From assembly GCA_026874595.1 (NCBI GenBank), contig CM049319.1, positions 20,387,601 to 20,451,600 of the forward strand: DNA of 64,000 nucleotides. Reading direction: 5' to 3'. Shown in pieces: positions 48,500 through 60,621 of this stretch. Below the pieces are notes generated by a model. The model was given only the letters and a program-made list of their open reading frames with translations. It was not told the origin of the DNA and made no database searches. Both the position numbers and the translations under genes were made by a program. The stretch comes from Sipunculus nudus. Taxonomy: Eukaryota > Annelida > Sipuncula > Golfingiida > Sipunculidae. Within the stretch, counting starts at the first letter, position 1, and each line of letters starts with the position of its first letter.

Positions 48500-50460
48500 C
48501 ACAAACATCACTGCTGAAATTCTAGCACAGGCGTACACAACACAAAAATAATTGTAGCTGGCACCACCAATCTTGTATACAACAAAGCTATCAGAGATAT
48601 ATACATATGCCCAATTTCAGACTGATATGTCAACCCCCTCCTGAGAAATAAGCAGGGACATACACTGTGCAAAAATTATTGTAGGTGGCGCCACCGGTCT
48701 TGTATACGATAAAGCTATCCGATATGTATAAATATGCCCAGTTTCAGGCTAATATATCAAATCCTCCGTAGAAATAAGCAGGCACATACACTGTGCAAAA
48801 GTCATTGTAGGTGGTGACACCTGTCTTGTGAACAAAAAATCTATCAATGACGCATAGACAGGTCAAAATAACAGACCAATACACCAAACTTCCCTTGAGT
48901 TTGATGCACTAGGCTGACTAGGCTTAGGTGAGAAAGGCAGTTGCCCAGAGTGAACTGTGACAAATTGCTGGCTCAAGCTACTGCACTGAGTGAACTCCTG
49001 ACCTTCACCTGGCTAGACTGAGTGAACCTTTGACCTGTACCTGGCTGCACTGAGTGAACTCTTAACCTATTGCATAATCTTACACAGTTGGCAGCCTGTC
49101 AAGGCTATTAATAGATCCAGACTGACCTTTGGGGCCAAATCTAATGCAGTGGGCAGTCTGGCAAAGCCATAATGGAATGCAGCTACTGCACTGAGTGAAC
49201 TCTTGACCTATACCTGGCTGCACTGAGTGAACTCTTGACCTGTTGCTAATCTGATACAGTTGCCAGTCTGCTTAAGCTGTAAATAGATCCAGGCTGACCT
49301 TTTGCCTCTTGCCAAATCTAAAATAGTTGTCAGTCTGCCAAGCTATTTAACCTGAAATCTAAATGTTCAGTGGCATATTGTATTAGACGCTGATAAACTG
49401 GTGCCAGACTAGATGTAACCGCTTAACCCAGCTTACAAATATGGTAAAAAGACTCAATTTAATCTCCATAATTCAGCCAAAAATCATCCATGTGGAACCG
49501 TTAAAGACAATTATTATAAGAATTATTGTGGGGATAATTCTTGTAAAATATTAAACAAATTAGCCTCAGTGGTGTCAGTCGAAAATGTTTTGCAGGTTTA
49601 TAACACATATAGGAATATACAGCAAAATGGCTGAGTTCATCTTCCCGTAAATCAGCCAAAAAGCACTGAACCATAACCATTTGAACAAACTTGAATTATC
49701 AACATCTAGGGATAATTCATGTGCAAGATTTATTAATTTTTGCAAATGGTTTTGAGAAGAAGATCTTTGTAGCCCCTTAGCTAAAATTGACTGTTATGGC
49801 ATTTGACTAAATTCAGCTTCCAATAACTTGGCCAAAAGTCACTGAACTGAGACCATTTGAGCAAAGCAGAAAGCACTACCCTATGATCATTTCTGTGCGA
49901 TATTAAACAATTTTGCCATATGGTTTCAGAGAAGAAGTTTTTAGTTGCCCTCAGTATGATACGGGCACTGATGACCCCCGTACAAAAAAGGCCGATGCAA
50001 TTTCAGATATGACTCATGTGGCGAACATAGGCATAATGTTTGGTAATGATAGCACGAGCTGTTTCTGAGACTGTAATTTTAGTATGCTTTTTTGGACAGA
50101 TGACTAAGTTCAACTTCCTGAAACTCGGCCAAAAATCACGGAACTTAAACCATTCGAACAAACTTGAGAGAGATTGTCCAGGAATCATTTCTGTGAAATA
50201 TTCGACAATTTGGCTGAACAGTTTCTGAGAAGTAGATTTAAAAATTTTTTTTTTAGCTTTTTCCCTACAAAATCTCAGAAAATGCAGTTAGCCAAAAAAA
50301 AATAATAAGCAAAATCCGATAGAGTCTTTTTGCATAAAATTTGGTGATGCTAACTCCTGCCGCTTTCAGGATAGTATAGGTTAACGTACAGACGACGGAC
50401 GACGGACGACGAACGCCGGACGACGCCACACCATCGCATAAGCTCACAGGTTCGCTAAAA
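48500..50460 (-). repeat. Long composite repeat ending in GACGGACG and a hairpin-like tail
   Basis: Three sub-arrays lie in a row. (i) ~130-bp units at 48530-48850, with GTAGGTGGCGCCACCGGTCT in the middle unit. (ii) ACTGCACTGAGTGAACTCTT-type units at 48960-49370. (iii) Four ~180-bp units near 49450, 49630, 49800 and 50095 (CAGCCAAAAATCAC, CCATTTGAACAAA, TTTCTGAGAAG). The end is CAGACGACGGACGACGGACG..ATAAGCTCACAGGTTCGCTA. The tail resembles the inverted form of the 26205 and 30287 heads, so this is probably one large element on the opposite strand. Confidence 0.75.
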
Positions 50461-50589
50461 TAAAAAGGAAAAGATACAAACTAATTCTAGTGTCATAAAT
50501 AATAAAGTGAATGATATCTTTACTATGAATCATATATGATTGATATATGTTACTCTTTACAGCTGTTTCTATGGCGAGATTTAAACTGG

Positions 50590-50631
50590 TTGTCATCACA
50601 CACACACACACACTCACACTCACACACACAC

Positions 50632-50698
<67 letters not shown>
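50590..50698. repeat. (CA)n(TA)n microsatellite
   Basis: Interrupted CA repeats pass into about 17 TA units. Confidence 0.96.
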
Positions 50699-50699
<1 letters not shown>

Positions 50700-50701
<2 letters not shown>

Positions 50702-52611
50702 CTGACAGAATGATATGGGATAAAAGTAACTTTTGTTCTTGTGGCCGGCAGACCGATTTCTCCCAGGCGCGACTGATCAATACAAAGAGAAGTTCAAACT
50801 AATCCATACATGAATATTCATGTCCACTGAAATATCTCTGCTGGATGGACAGTACGGCCCATGGGACGAATGTAAATTCATTGTAGAACAGACTTGCACG
50901 ATCATGCCAGGGGCATAAGCTGAAATGACACGCGTTGTGCAGTGTGAGCCCGTGTATCCGGTCCCTGAGCCACCGCAACACGCGTTATTTCAGCCAGCGG
51001 GAACAGGTATTACATTTCTGGGCCATGTAAGTTAGATCTTCTCCTGGTTGACAGGTATTGTTTCTCGGGCGATGCATGATGTCAATGGCGCATTGTTTAT
51101 GTTACCTACCGGGATCGCGCCCGTCCACTTGTTTAACACTCGTCTAAAGGAATAGGTCAGCGGTTTCAGGGCAATATTTTTGCAGGTATCAATTTATTAT
51201 TAATAGTTTACGCTATTTTTCGGGTTAATTCAACATGCTTTATAGGTAATTAGGTCCCTTTAAATGACTTTTAAATTACCCGTTTGAGAAAATAACGGTC
51301 ATCTTGCTGTCGACTTTTAGACATCACATCCCGGAAAGTGGTTGACATGGAGCTTAGTCGTTGGTCAAGGTCCGAAGAACGCGCGGCGAAGAATAAAAAA
51401 CTTCTGAGTCATCTAACCAAAACATCGGAACAATATAAGATCTACCTATTGGCCAACGCTATGTCCTGATATGGCACTTCGGAAGTACTCGGCTCCTTCC
51501 GTGGGCTCCGAAGACCGTCTGCCTCCCAAAATAAGCTGATGCCTCTGCATCGATTTTCCCCACGCAAAACACACAAAGCGACTTCTAATTTCGATATATG
51601 CTATTTTTTACTTCATATTCTAAAACAAGTCGAGTAATGTTAGCATTTGTGTTTATGGTTAAGGCTCTAGTGGACAGGTCTTTACTAGGCCTACGAAATT
51701 TATGTCTATCTTCTGCAGAAAAAAAACCAACTGATTATTCACTGCGCATCAGCTCCAATGCCCGGATATGTAAACATTCAGTGTGATTGGTCGATCTGAT
51801 CATGTACCGTATTGGATATACAGCCGTGCATTCGTCCTGATGCCGATAAACGTCGCTCGACAAATATCGCCATCACATGCTTACGGCTTTACAAGTATTT
51901 CTTGATGAAATCATGTAAAGGTATTCACCAGAGCTACGTCTGATGAGATACAATGAGATGAGATAAGATGCCGATCAAGTATACATGAATTTGTGTTGTG
52001 TTGACAACCCATTATCTCCGATAAAAACGGACCTTTAATGAAATGATGAAGTATATTAAACTAAGAGAGTAAATCTAAAGTAACCAAAAGGAAATAAGTC
52101 AGTTTCAGGATAATTCCGGAAATACTAAAACTACTATTAAAAACATACATTAAGATTACAACATACCATTTCCTGGCAATAAAAGATTGAATCGAGAATA
52201 TAATTGAAGTATATATATATTAAGATGAGATCTTAACTAAGTCATACGAAAACAACCTAGTAAACTAATATAAAATACGTGCTTAATTATAAGCTATGAT
52301 ACAAATATAAAACCAAGTGAAAAGATGATACATTCAGTGACAGTATGCCATTCCTTAACGCTAGGCACGTCCGGGGCTTAATTACAAACAACCTGAGCAC
52401 AGTGACCTGAAATCACTATAATCACTTGTGTTGATATCCCGTGCTAAACTGACATGCTATTAACAACAGGTAGATAGGTGGATTCGCGACCAATAGGAGA
52501 ATAGGCCCATTACCAGCATACAGCAGGAATGACGAAATCTAAACGTCTTGCATGCAGATACTTTCCTTAATAAGAATGCATACTTTGAATAACCCTTATT
52601 CAAGTGGTTCA

Positions 52612-52613
<2 letters not shown>
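50700..52613. other. No gene or clear repeat seen
   Basis: Mixed unique-looking sequence with slightly higher GC near 50.9-51.5 kb. Short ORFs lack recognisable features. Confidence 0.5.

Positions 52614-52674
<61 letters not shown>
52614..52674. repeat. (TA)n microsatellite
   Basis: About 30 uninterrupted TA units, 280 bp upstream of the next gene's start codon. Confidence 0.96.
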
Positions 52675-52678
<4 letters not shown>

Positions 52679-52955
52679 ACTATGGGATATTTAAACTAGT
52701 ATTAATAGTGTTCCGGGTAAACATGAGCTATACATCATACATAATTGTTGACCATTGATTAAAGCCCAGCCGATTCTGAAGAAGTGACCTTTTACGCCGT
52801 TGCCTCCTGTCGTTGCGGTTCGGTACATAGTCTCCTCATGATCTGCATACCACGGTCAGGCGTATTTATCTGAACTACACGTAGCAATAACGTTATTTCT
52901 GGAGTGTTCGTTCTACGCCAGTGTTACCAGATTATCATCGATACAATCGCTTGCT

Positions 52956-53419
52956 ATGGCTGCAGCATCTGAGTACAGTACAATTGATGATTTTGAAGCC
53001 GACTTTGTATTATTGTATGATACTTTAAATTTTGTAAGAGACAATGTTAGAAAAACAAGCGATGCGGAACGAGGGATGACGTACGGACAGTGGAACGAGG
53101 GTAGAAAATTACGTGTGATATATCCCAATGGAAGTTCACAACTTGCTGCCGTTTTGGACCCTAGTACCGGAAGCGGAAGTCAGCCCTGGTTTGTGGGTTT
53201 CTTCGGGTGGCAAAAGAAAAACGTTGACCGGAACGTGGCGGCGGATATATGGAAACTGGATGATGCCATGGTTTCGACCATGCCAGAGAACAAAAAGTTG
53301 ATGATGTATTTTTCCAGTGAAACTATACCTGATAAAGAATGGTATAACTTTGTCATATTTTCCGGAAAGCAAGGACTTCGAGAATGGGGAAATACGCCTC
53401 ACCACACGGCGGCTGTCAG
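52956..53419 (+). CDS. Uncharacterised gene exon 1
   Basis: The ATG at 52956 opens MAAASEYSTIDDFEADFVLL and runs 154 codons to ...HHTAAVR. The donor CTGTCAG/gtatag leaves two bases. The frame also stays open past the donor for 47 codons, but that text is low-complexity intron-like and stops. Confidence 0.82.
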
Positions 53420-55239
53420 GTATAGTATTATTCAAAATATATTATTCAAGTTTCGCTGTGTAATAGTGGCCCTTTCCTTAAGGACCTTGCCTATTACATC
53501 AAGAATCCTAAATGATATGAGGATTCGGGTATGGTCTAATAAAACGTTATTCCGTTCTTAACTTTTTCTATGCACATCCCTTGCAACCAAACTCTCACAG
53601 ACAGATTTTTAACTTGAGGCTGACCACGGAGTACATTCGTGTCGCATCAAAGCACCCTCATAGGACCCTGACAGGTTTCTTTCTCCCAGTTTCTCGAAAC
53701 CACTCATGGGGGTTGTCGCACTAGAACTCGGAACTCACAGGTAACATTTCCAAATTATGGGTACACTGCTAGTATCAATAATTTATAGACTGGCATGTGT
53801 TGAACTACAGAATGGATTAACTAGATTTTAATTAAGGCAAAACGCTCAGGGGAAAGAATCTTTCTTCAGCCTTTGTCCGGATGCGCATTAAAATAATACA
53901 GGGTCGTTCATAACCCATTTCTACCGCTCCACTAAGTTTCATGGATGTCAGTCATACACCTTAAGCAAAAAGCAAACAAACCAATAAACTAACCATATAA
54001 CAATTGTAACCGGACACACAAAGCGTTCCTACTTGCCTTGCTGGTAAAGCTTGATTGATAAGCGAAGCAGTAGGACGTCTAAGTTGTGTAACACACGTTA
54101 CGGGTTCGAACCCACATTCGGGCCTGGTTTAATTTTCACCCGTTACACAATCGGTAGCGTGCTTTCTGACAGATGGCTCTGTAATATCCCCTCCAATGGA
54201 CAAAAATTTTCCAGTTTATGGGAAAATCTGGAGCTGATACCCCTTAGGCATTTGGCATCGTTTTCGACAGTTGAAGGCCTAAACGGATATTTCCGAGGCG
54301 TGGCCGCACAGGAGTTCCCTGACAAAGATCCAGTGTCACCGTCAATTATAATAAAAATGTAACCTTCACTATATTGAAAGTATACATACATAGAAAAGCT
54401 GCAATACAATGTCATCGCGATATTGCATTATACTTCAAATGCAGAATCGATGACCAGAAGCAGATCCGCGGGGGGGGGGGGGGGGGGGGGGGCTCCAGGG
54501 GGTCCGAACCCACTTTTTCATCAGGAGCAACATTTAAGGGTTTCAGACAAAAGTTTGCAGCCTGAACCATACCTTTTCCGGTCATTATTGAAAATTGTAA
54601 TACTAAATGAACATGAAATATGGAATTTTTGGTTTGTGGAGATATTTACAAAAAAATCATTGATAATTTTTTTCAAAATGGATATATAACTGATATACCA
54701 ACTTATTTATGCTAACCACAGCTGTCGCTTGGAAGGAATAAAAAAATAACATATCATCGACGCATAAGTGAATTACGTGATAAATGGAGTGAATCATATT
54801 GATTGTCACACTGGTGGCGCCTGGTTGCTGTCCCGTAGTGGAAACAATATCCGTGTGTTGTAAAATGAAGAATGAGAGGCATATGTATATTACACGATAA
54901 CAGTGTTATGAAAATTACAACTTCTCTAAGCTCCATATATTTATTTGTCCTGACATATGTGTGCTAACTTTAAACTATGTGCTCAATGGACCTGTCATTA
55001 TTATTATATCTTGATACGGTCGAGCGGTGAGCTTAAATCTTGCATAAAAGTTTTTTAGGTATCTTTCTAAGTCACAGAAATATGTTTTCTTTCTTCTCTT
55101 CGAATAAAAACACAAGACAAGGAAAAACGCAGGCGATATGGGTCAGGACAAGACTAGCCGATTTGGTCCTTTCATATATATTGACACATATGAGTTCTTC
55201 AAGAGAGGGGACGATACACACACACACACACACACACAT

Positions 55240-55303
<64 letters not shown>

Positions 55304-58300
55304 GAGTGTCAAAAACAGTGGACCGGGCGCATTCACAAGTGTCATCATAAACATAGCGCGTTTTGCCGTGTGCATCGCGAAGCCACAACACGTGCCATGA
55401 CTGACTTGGCAAAAAAATGTAATACATGTTCCCTCTGCCTTAAACGTCGCTTGTTCCAGCTTACAATCGGACCTCCAGTCACACGGTCCTAGTTTGGTAA
55501 ACAGAAGCACGAGTACTGTGTTTACAAATACGCAGAGACATAGCAAGGTGTTAAACAGTCGTTTGTGAGGTACTGAGACTATGTGCTGGGATGGTTATGC
55601 TGGGAAACTTATGTATAAAGCAAAACTGAATTGATAGTGTGAGAGAACAGGCATAATATTACTCCTGATTATGTCCCTTTTAGCAATTATACATTGCCAT
55701 GATTCATCCAAACTTGTATTTGTGAGCAAGAGACTTGTAGAAAGCAATATAAATATTAAGTTCCAGTGGAAAATAAAGTAATAAAGTAAAAGCTACATTA
55801 AAAATATCAACACATTGTGTGTTCTTGTCTGCTCAAATGGCCACAAGATCCTGATGTCCCTTTGAGTTTGACACTAGCAAATTTGACAGGAATATCGCGT
55901 CTCCAGCCATCTAAATATTATCTTTTTACTAGGGGAGACCCCCCCCCCCCCTGCAAAAGTCCTGGACCCGCCCCTGTGATCACATTACATATAAATCTGC
56001 TTCAGTTTTGGAAATGGTAATCAGTTGTATTGCGTAATGTTATAACTAGCAAAAGACGTATTTAAGTCCCTCTTCAAATTAAAAAGCACATCACCGATAT
56101 AAAACGGATTCAAAAGTCAAGCTGAAAAAATTTTTAACGATCAAATACCTTTGACCCCTCCCTGCAAAAAATCCTGGATCCGCGCCTGCATTCGAGTAAC
56201 ACAGTTCACATTACGATTTCATCATTCTAAACATCAGTACAAGGATAATACAACATGGCCAGGCCTGGTGATACATTTCCACAAGTCCATAAAATACGAG
56301 CAGCCGGCGCCAGTTTTTGAGTCCGGGACTTTTAGATCTTTTTTTTTTTCTAAACGACGGAGTGATCGACACGATCACATTGTTCAGTTAACAAATAGTC
56401 AAGTTCCTCTTCTTCTGTGATACAATTGACACGTTGTCCTCCTTGGTCGTTCCGCTCCACTGCTCTGGGATCGCACCCTTGTGTCTCGTCTGGTTCGACT
56501 GTACTGTTGGTTGGACCAAGTCGTCATTTACGGCAATGATGTAGCACCATCGCAGTGGAGAGAGCTGTCACGTGACAGTTCACAATAACAACAACAAAGA
56601 TAAATAACTGCGATATATTCATCTGTGCAGCGATTCCACTTGATGACGTCAGTCAATGCGACGTCTACGTCATCGACCTTTGTGACGTCATTATTGTCCT
56701 GTAAACAGCTGTCGCAAGGAAGATCTGTGTAGGAGCGTTTTGGGGGCTCATTATAATAATTAGGTAAAAAGGGCGGGGTATATTAGGGCTGTGGGGTAGA
56801 GGTCAATTCAGCCGGGCCCGCAGTGTACTCAGTGACACAACGCCCAGGAATGGTACTGGGAAAAAAGGGACCTCACCACCAGAGCCCTTCCATCCCACCA
56901 CATTAGTATTATAGTAGACTTGCATTACTTGTATATATATATTATTTTCTTGTATTCATGTATATGTGCCTGAACGTTTCGAGACCGTTGGAGACTAGGG
57001 ACCACAGACTCGTCTATTTCGACCACGGGACTCCAGCAGCACCAGGAACAGGAGAGCATGATATGAGAAAAGAACCAGCTGAATTTGTCCCTGTGAAAAA
57101 AAGCTGGACTTTGCCTCGGTGTTCCGATCACGCACAAGCATTTGATAACAACCGAGGAAAGCTAAGCTCGTGACTATATCTCTGATTATCATGAGTGAGA
57201 AAATACATAATGAGAAAGGTCTGACTTCATCCCATTGTTTCTATCACGTACAAGCAGTTGGTTACTGCTGAGGATAGGTAATAAAAAGTTCATTATACGG
57301 TCGCTGATCATCAATTCATGAGTGAGTACATATATCATGTAAAAGTAAGCCGATCTTTGCCTATAGGTGCCCCTATCACACTCAAACACTGGTCTAAGCG
57401 GTTTACTCTATTGACTTGACGTTTGATCCATGCACGTGCCAGACACACATTGTCTTTTATATGTATCACGGACACATATTATGCTATGTGGTCCTTCCCA
57501 CTCGTCGGATGGGCACATTCTTTTACAATAGTATTGATGTTTTGTGAAATAAGCATGGCGCTGCTGCGTTATGAAATAAAATTACGTTGTAGTGAATTTG
57601 TAAATCAAAGTCGGTCCCCACCAAGGCTGAGTGCTCTGCAGGTTTAATGGGGAGACTGTGCCCAAAGTCGTGTTTCACTCTTAAACGGGTGCGCCTTTCG
57701 GGGTACCTCGGTGTTATGACACAGCAATGGGGATGACACATAGCCAGAACCCGCAGGAGTGATACACCGAGCCTGGTTGACGCCAGAATTATCTCGTGTA
57801 AACCCCTGTTTCTAAGGCATATTGCAAATGAACATAATACTTAGTTAAGCAAGGATTTTAAAATGGAGGCGATTACCTCCACTAAACTGCATATACCACT
57901 TCTGTTTGCGTATTTGTCTGAATTGGGATGGGAGGTGTAATTAATTATTACCCAACGATCAACACCTTCATCGACATTCCATAGACAGCGTAACCAACTG
58001 GCAATTGGCCTGTCCTGAAACAAATATGCATACATTACCTTTGTCTAATACAGTAATGACTTTATAATCCGACACCAAATGTTAATCTTATATTCATGTC
58101 GGATTACGTCGGTTTGTTAAATCACGAACGGCAGTATAGCATATTTTCAGAAAGAGACATCATTACACTCCATGGTATGTGTATAATATCATGTCAATAA
58201 GTAAAAAAAAAACACAATATTCACGAAGGTTTACTCTTTTATTATTTTATTATTATCAATGCATTTATTCAGACAGCTTTACTTCTGGCTTTGTGTTATA

Positions 58301-59558
58301 TGTTTGTGATTGCACTATCCTTAAAGGTCCCAATCAACAATCTGACCTGTATAAACAAAAGGTTACCTCTTGGTCCTTTTTTATAAATATAAGCCAGAAA
58401 ACGTGGATATAATCGACGACAGGCTGTTTGTCAACGAGTTTATGATATGTGGGGGCACGCCAAAATCAATCACCGTTTTAAAATGCTTCACTATTTATGC
58501 ATTGTTAACACCAAAACCGAGTCCTTTAAATGTCCGGCCCAACTTCTTGAAATCTATGTACTGAGGAAAGGGGTCGAGAACCTGAATTTTCCGGTCTGGT
58601 GGAACATATTTGTCAGTTTATCTAGGGGGATATGTGTCCCTACTGAATTCGGTTTTAGGTTTGTTACGAAGATAAATTGTTCAGGGGAAAATATTGCGCC
58701 GATCCGGGATTCGAACCCATGTCTGTGGCGCACATGTCCGGCGTCCAAACCGCTTTGCTAGAAATGCAAGCTTTACTAGCGAGACAGTTCGGTCCGCTTT
58801 TTATGTCACCCCGTAATACAACCACTCTTAAGAGCGTTCTGCTATCAGAACAATTCTATCCCAGGAGTCACACCTTCGGTGAACTAGGTGGCGGTAATTC
58901 CCCAATTACTTCAAACCACCATTCCCTGGAACACAAAGTTTGCCGTCACGTTGGACGAGCCCCCATCTGTTACAAAGACAATTTCTTCAGGGGAAAATAT
59001 TAGGCCGATCCGGGATTCGAACCCATGTCAGTGGCGCACATGTCCGGCGTTCCAACCGCTTCGCTAGAAAAGCAAGTATAACTAGTGGGACAGTTCGGTC
59101 CGCTTTTTATGTTACCCCGTAATAGGTTTCATGTTGAATTCGGTGTTTTCAATCTGGTCTTCCATAGATGATTATAATCATGAGTGCGAACTAATAGTAA
59201 CACCTCAGTTTCATATAGTGTGCATGTATTCAAAGATTCTCCCGTTACAGGCAAAGCACGAACAATTAATCAACACGTCGAGAATGTCTTTATCGACGAT
59301 CTGATCAGTAAACACATGTATCATGACTCTGTGTTAACTTGTGTTAATTATATTTTCAGAGACTTATCTCCAAGGTATTATTCCCATGTGCGCATTCATA
59401 TCGGAGAGCTCTACCCCACAGAGGCCAATCCATTCCAGCCGATGCAGACGATATTCCTCGATTACAAACAAAATAAAATACACAAGCGCCATCTGGAAGT
59501 GTGGAAGACACGGCTCAGCGTCTCACTAGCGCCATCTAGTGAAGTGAAAAGGAAATAG
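52956..59558 (+). CDS. Uncharacterised 220-aa protein, two exons
   Basis: Exons 52956-53419 and 59360-59558 join at a split Arg codon (GTCAG/gtatag ... TTTTCAG/A) to a single 663-bp frame with TAG. No signal peptide or membrane span; likely soluble and intracellular. Visible features: an acidic N-terminus, WFVGFFGWQKK (about 79-89), WYNFVIFSGK (about 128-137), then HHTAAVRDLSPRYYSHVRIH (about 149-168) running across the exon junction, and a basic tail. The W..F..F/H..AV..L.PRYY..VRIH pattern seems to resemble short conserved proteins of bacteria and looks like a compact alpha/beta fold; this is memory-based and unverified. It is a real gene because the motif continues exactly through the splice junction. 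No function is assigned. Confidence 0.78.
53420..54039. other. Intron start with dispersed repeat
   Basis: About 53560-53720 matches the repeat at 36860-37070. The rest is unique-looking with no exon. Confidence 0.5.
54040..54150 (+). repeat. tRNA-like SINE fragment
   Basis: AAGCGAAGCAGTAGGAC (A-box-like) is followed about 30 bases later by CGGGTTCGAACCCAC, a perfect B-box-like T-arm. It is in the + orientation, inside the intron. No acceptor stem, so not a functional tRNA. Confidence 0.45.
54470..54492 (+). repeat. Poly-G run of 23
   Basis: Uninterrupted Gs after GATCCGC. It is a likely G-quadruplex former and a likely sequencing/assembly trouble spot. Confidence 0.95.
55217..55301. repeat. 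(CA)n(TA)n microsatellite
   Basis: CA repeats (broken once by TA) run into about 26 TA units. Long ORFs through it on both strands are artefacts. Confidence 0.96.
55900..56200. repeat. Repeated TCCTGGAxCCGCxCCTG module
   Basis: CCCCTGCAAAAGTCCTGGAC+CCGCCCCTG near 55940-55977 and CCCTGCAAAAAATCCTGGAT+CCGCGCCTG near 56158-56190 are two copies of a short module. The reverse complement (CAGGxGCGGxTCCAGGA) recalls termini of hAT-type MITEs. No full element was delimited. Confidence 0.35.
57050..57405 (+). repeat. Three diverged ~120-bp tandem units (intron)
   Basis: CTTTGCCTCGGTGTTCCGAT.ACGCACAAGCA, CTTCATCCCATTGTTTCTAT.ACGTACAAGCA and CTTTGCCTATAGGTGCCCCT.ACACTCAAACA open three successive units. 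Each is followed by GGTTACTGC/GATAACAACC-like text and ATCATGAGTGAG. Confidence 0.5.
58640..58835 (-). repeat. tRNA-derived SINE-like element, copy 2
   Basis: Minus strand: TAGCAAAGCGGTTTGGACGC (A box), then about 20 bases on GGGTTCGAATCCCGGATCGG (B box). The flanks TTCAGGGGAAAATATT and TTTTTATGTCACCCCGTAAT are shared with copy 3. Confidence 0.68.
58965..59130 (-). repeat. tRNA-derived SINE-like element, copy 3
   Basis: Same layout as the copy 300 bp to the left: TAGCGAAGCGGTTGGAACGC and GGGTTCGAATCCCGGATCGG on the minus strand, flanked by TTCAGGGGAAAATATTAGGC and TTTTTATGTTACCCCGTAAT. It lies 230 bp before the last coding exon of the uncharacterised gene. Confidence 0.7.
59360..59558 (+). 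CDS. Uncharacterised gene exon 2
   Basis: Completes R then DLSPRYYSHVRIHIGELYPT, EANPFQPMQTIFLDYKQNK and a basic tail to TAG at 59558. The acceptor is TTATATTTTCAG/A. The last 25 codons contain two AGCGCCATCTxG sequences (see findings). An AATAAA near 60133 is a possible but distant poly(A) signal. Confidence 0.8.
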
Positions 59559-60620
59559 CCACCATCACTCACAAGAGGAGGACTCTTATTATGTTGGGAC
59601 TAGCTGATAAACCCGGTATACCCGGGCAAAAAAGTTATACTCCGGTATGTTTATCTTGAAGACCTAGTCAGTGATGATGTATTAAATGTACGTTGCAAGG
59701 AAACTGTTCCTGTAGAAAGAAACAGAAATATACATACATCGTAAGTAGCAGACTCCATGCAGAGGGTCCGTATCCCATTTTTAGCCACAGCAACCTTTTT
59801 CTTCATCGTACAGACACATTTTGAGGTCTTAAACCCCCGCCACCCCTACCCAACCCTGTTTCTGAATTTGGGACCTTGAATTAGGTCATTAATCCTCCTG
59901 GTTTCCACTCTCCATTTCATAAAGCGAGAAACATGTGTTTTTCTCTTTTACTGACCTTGCACGTGGGTGTGAGCCTCGTACAAATGTAATGCCCGACATG
60001 CTCAAATCCCTCACTGGAAAGCAAGCGTTATTCATATGAACAATATATAGACTTAGGTTGAGTGACCACGATGCACGCTTTCCGGTCATTGCTGACGGCA
60101 GTTCGGCTGTGCTCGGTCTAACCTCAGTGCAAGTAAATAAAAACGGAAAAATCACTCAAAATTATATGTAAATTAAAATTATTTATTCTCATATCGCCTA
60201 TGTCACTGCGGGGATAATAACCTTTAAAATGATGTATGGCACAGTATTGTACACAACGCAGTTTTAGAGAACATTGGGAACAAACGTGAACCGAATTCCT
60301 TTTATAAGTATTAGATTGAGGGTGCAGGAATCCTATCTCTATAATGTAAATGGACTAAATCATACACATCGATGGCATATGTGTTTATATATACACATGT
60401 GTGTGTGTGTGTTGTAAAGAGAGTATATATAGGCCATCAAAACGTATTAGAAGGTAGATTAGAGTTGTTTCGATGAAACTTAAATGTACATGAATGGTTT
60501 GTGATAAGGATTTATTATAAATACGAAACATTTGGTAATCATACGTATGTGAAATGTACATATAAACGGGATAAATTTCAAGATATTATGAAAAATGTGG
60601 ACATTTGGGAAATTAATAGT
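59559..60620. other. No gene seen downstream of the uncharacterised gene
   Basis: Presumed 3' UTR and intergenic DNA with a short TG run near 60400. Nothing else supported. Confidence 0.5.
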
Positions 60621-60621
60621 T

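Noticed and set aside
55040-55546. 150-aa and 115-aa ORFs through the CA/TA repeat
   Set aside because: Most of the length is microsatellite-coded His-Thr and Ile-Tyr runs; no homology on either side.
58690-59070. Functional tRNA genes at GGGTTCGAATCC sites
   Set aside because: Only A- and B-box-like segments are present. No acceptor stem or complete cloverleaf could be drawn, and there are several diverged copies, so SINE-like.
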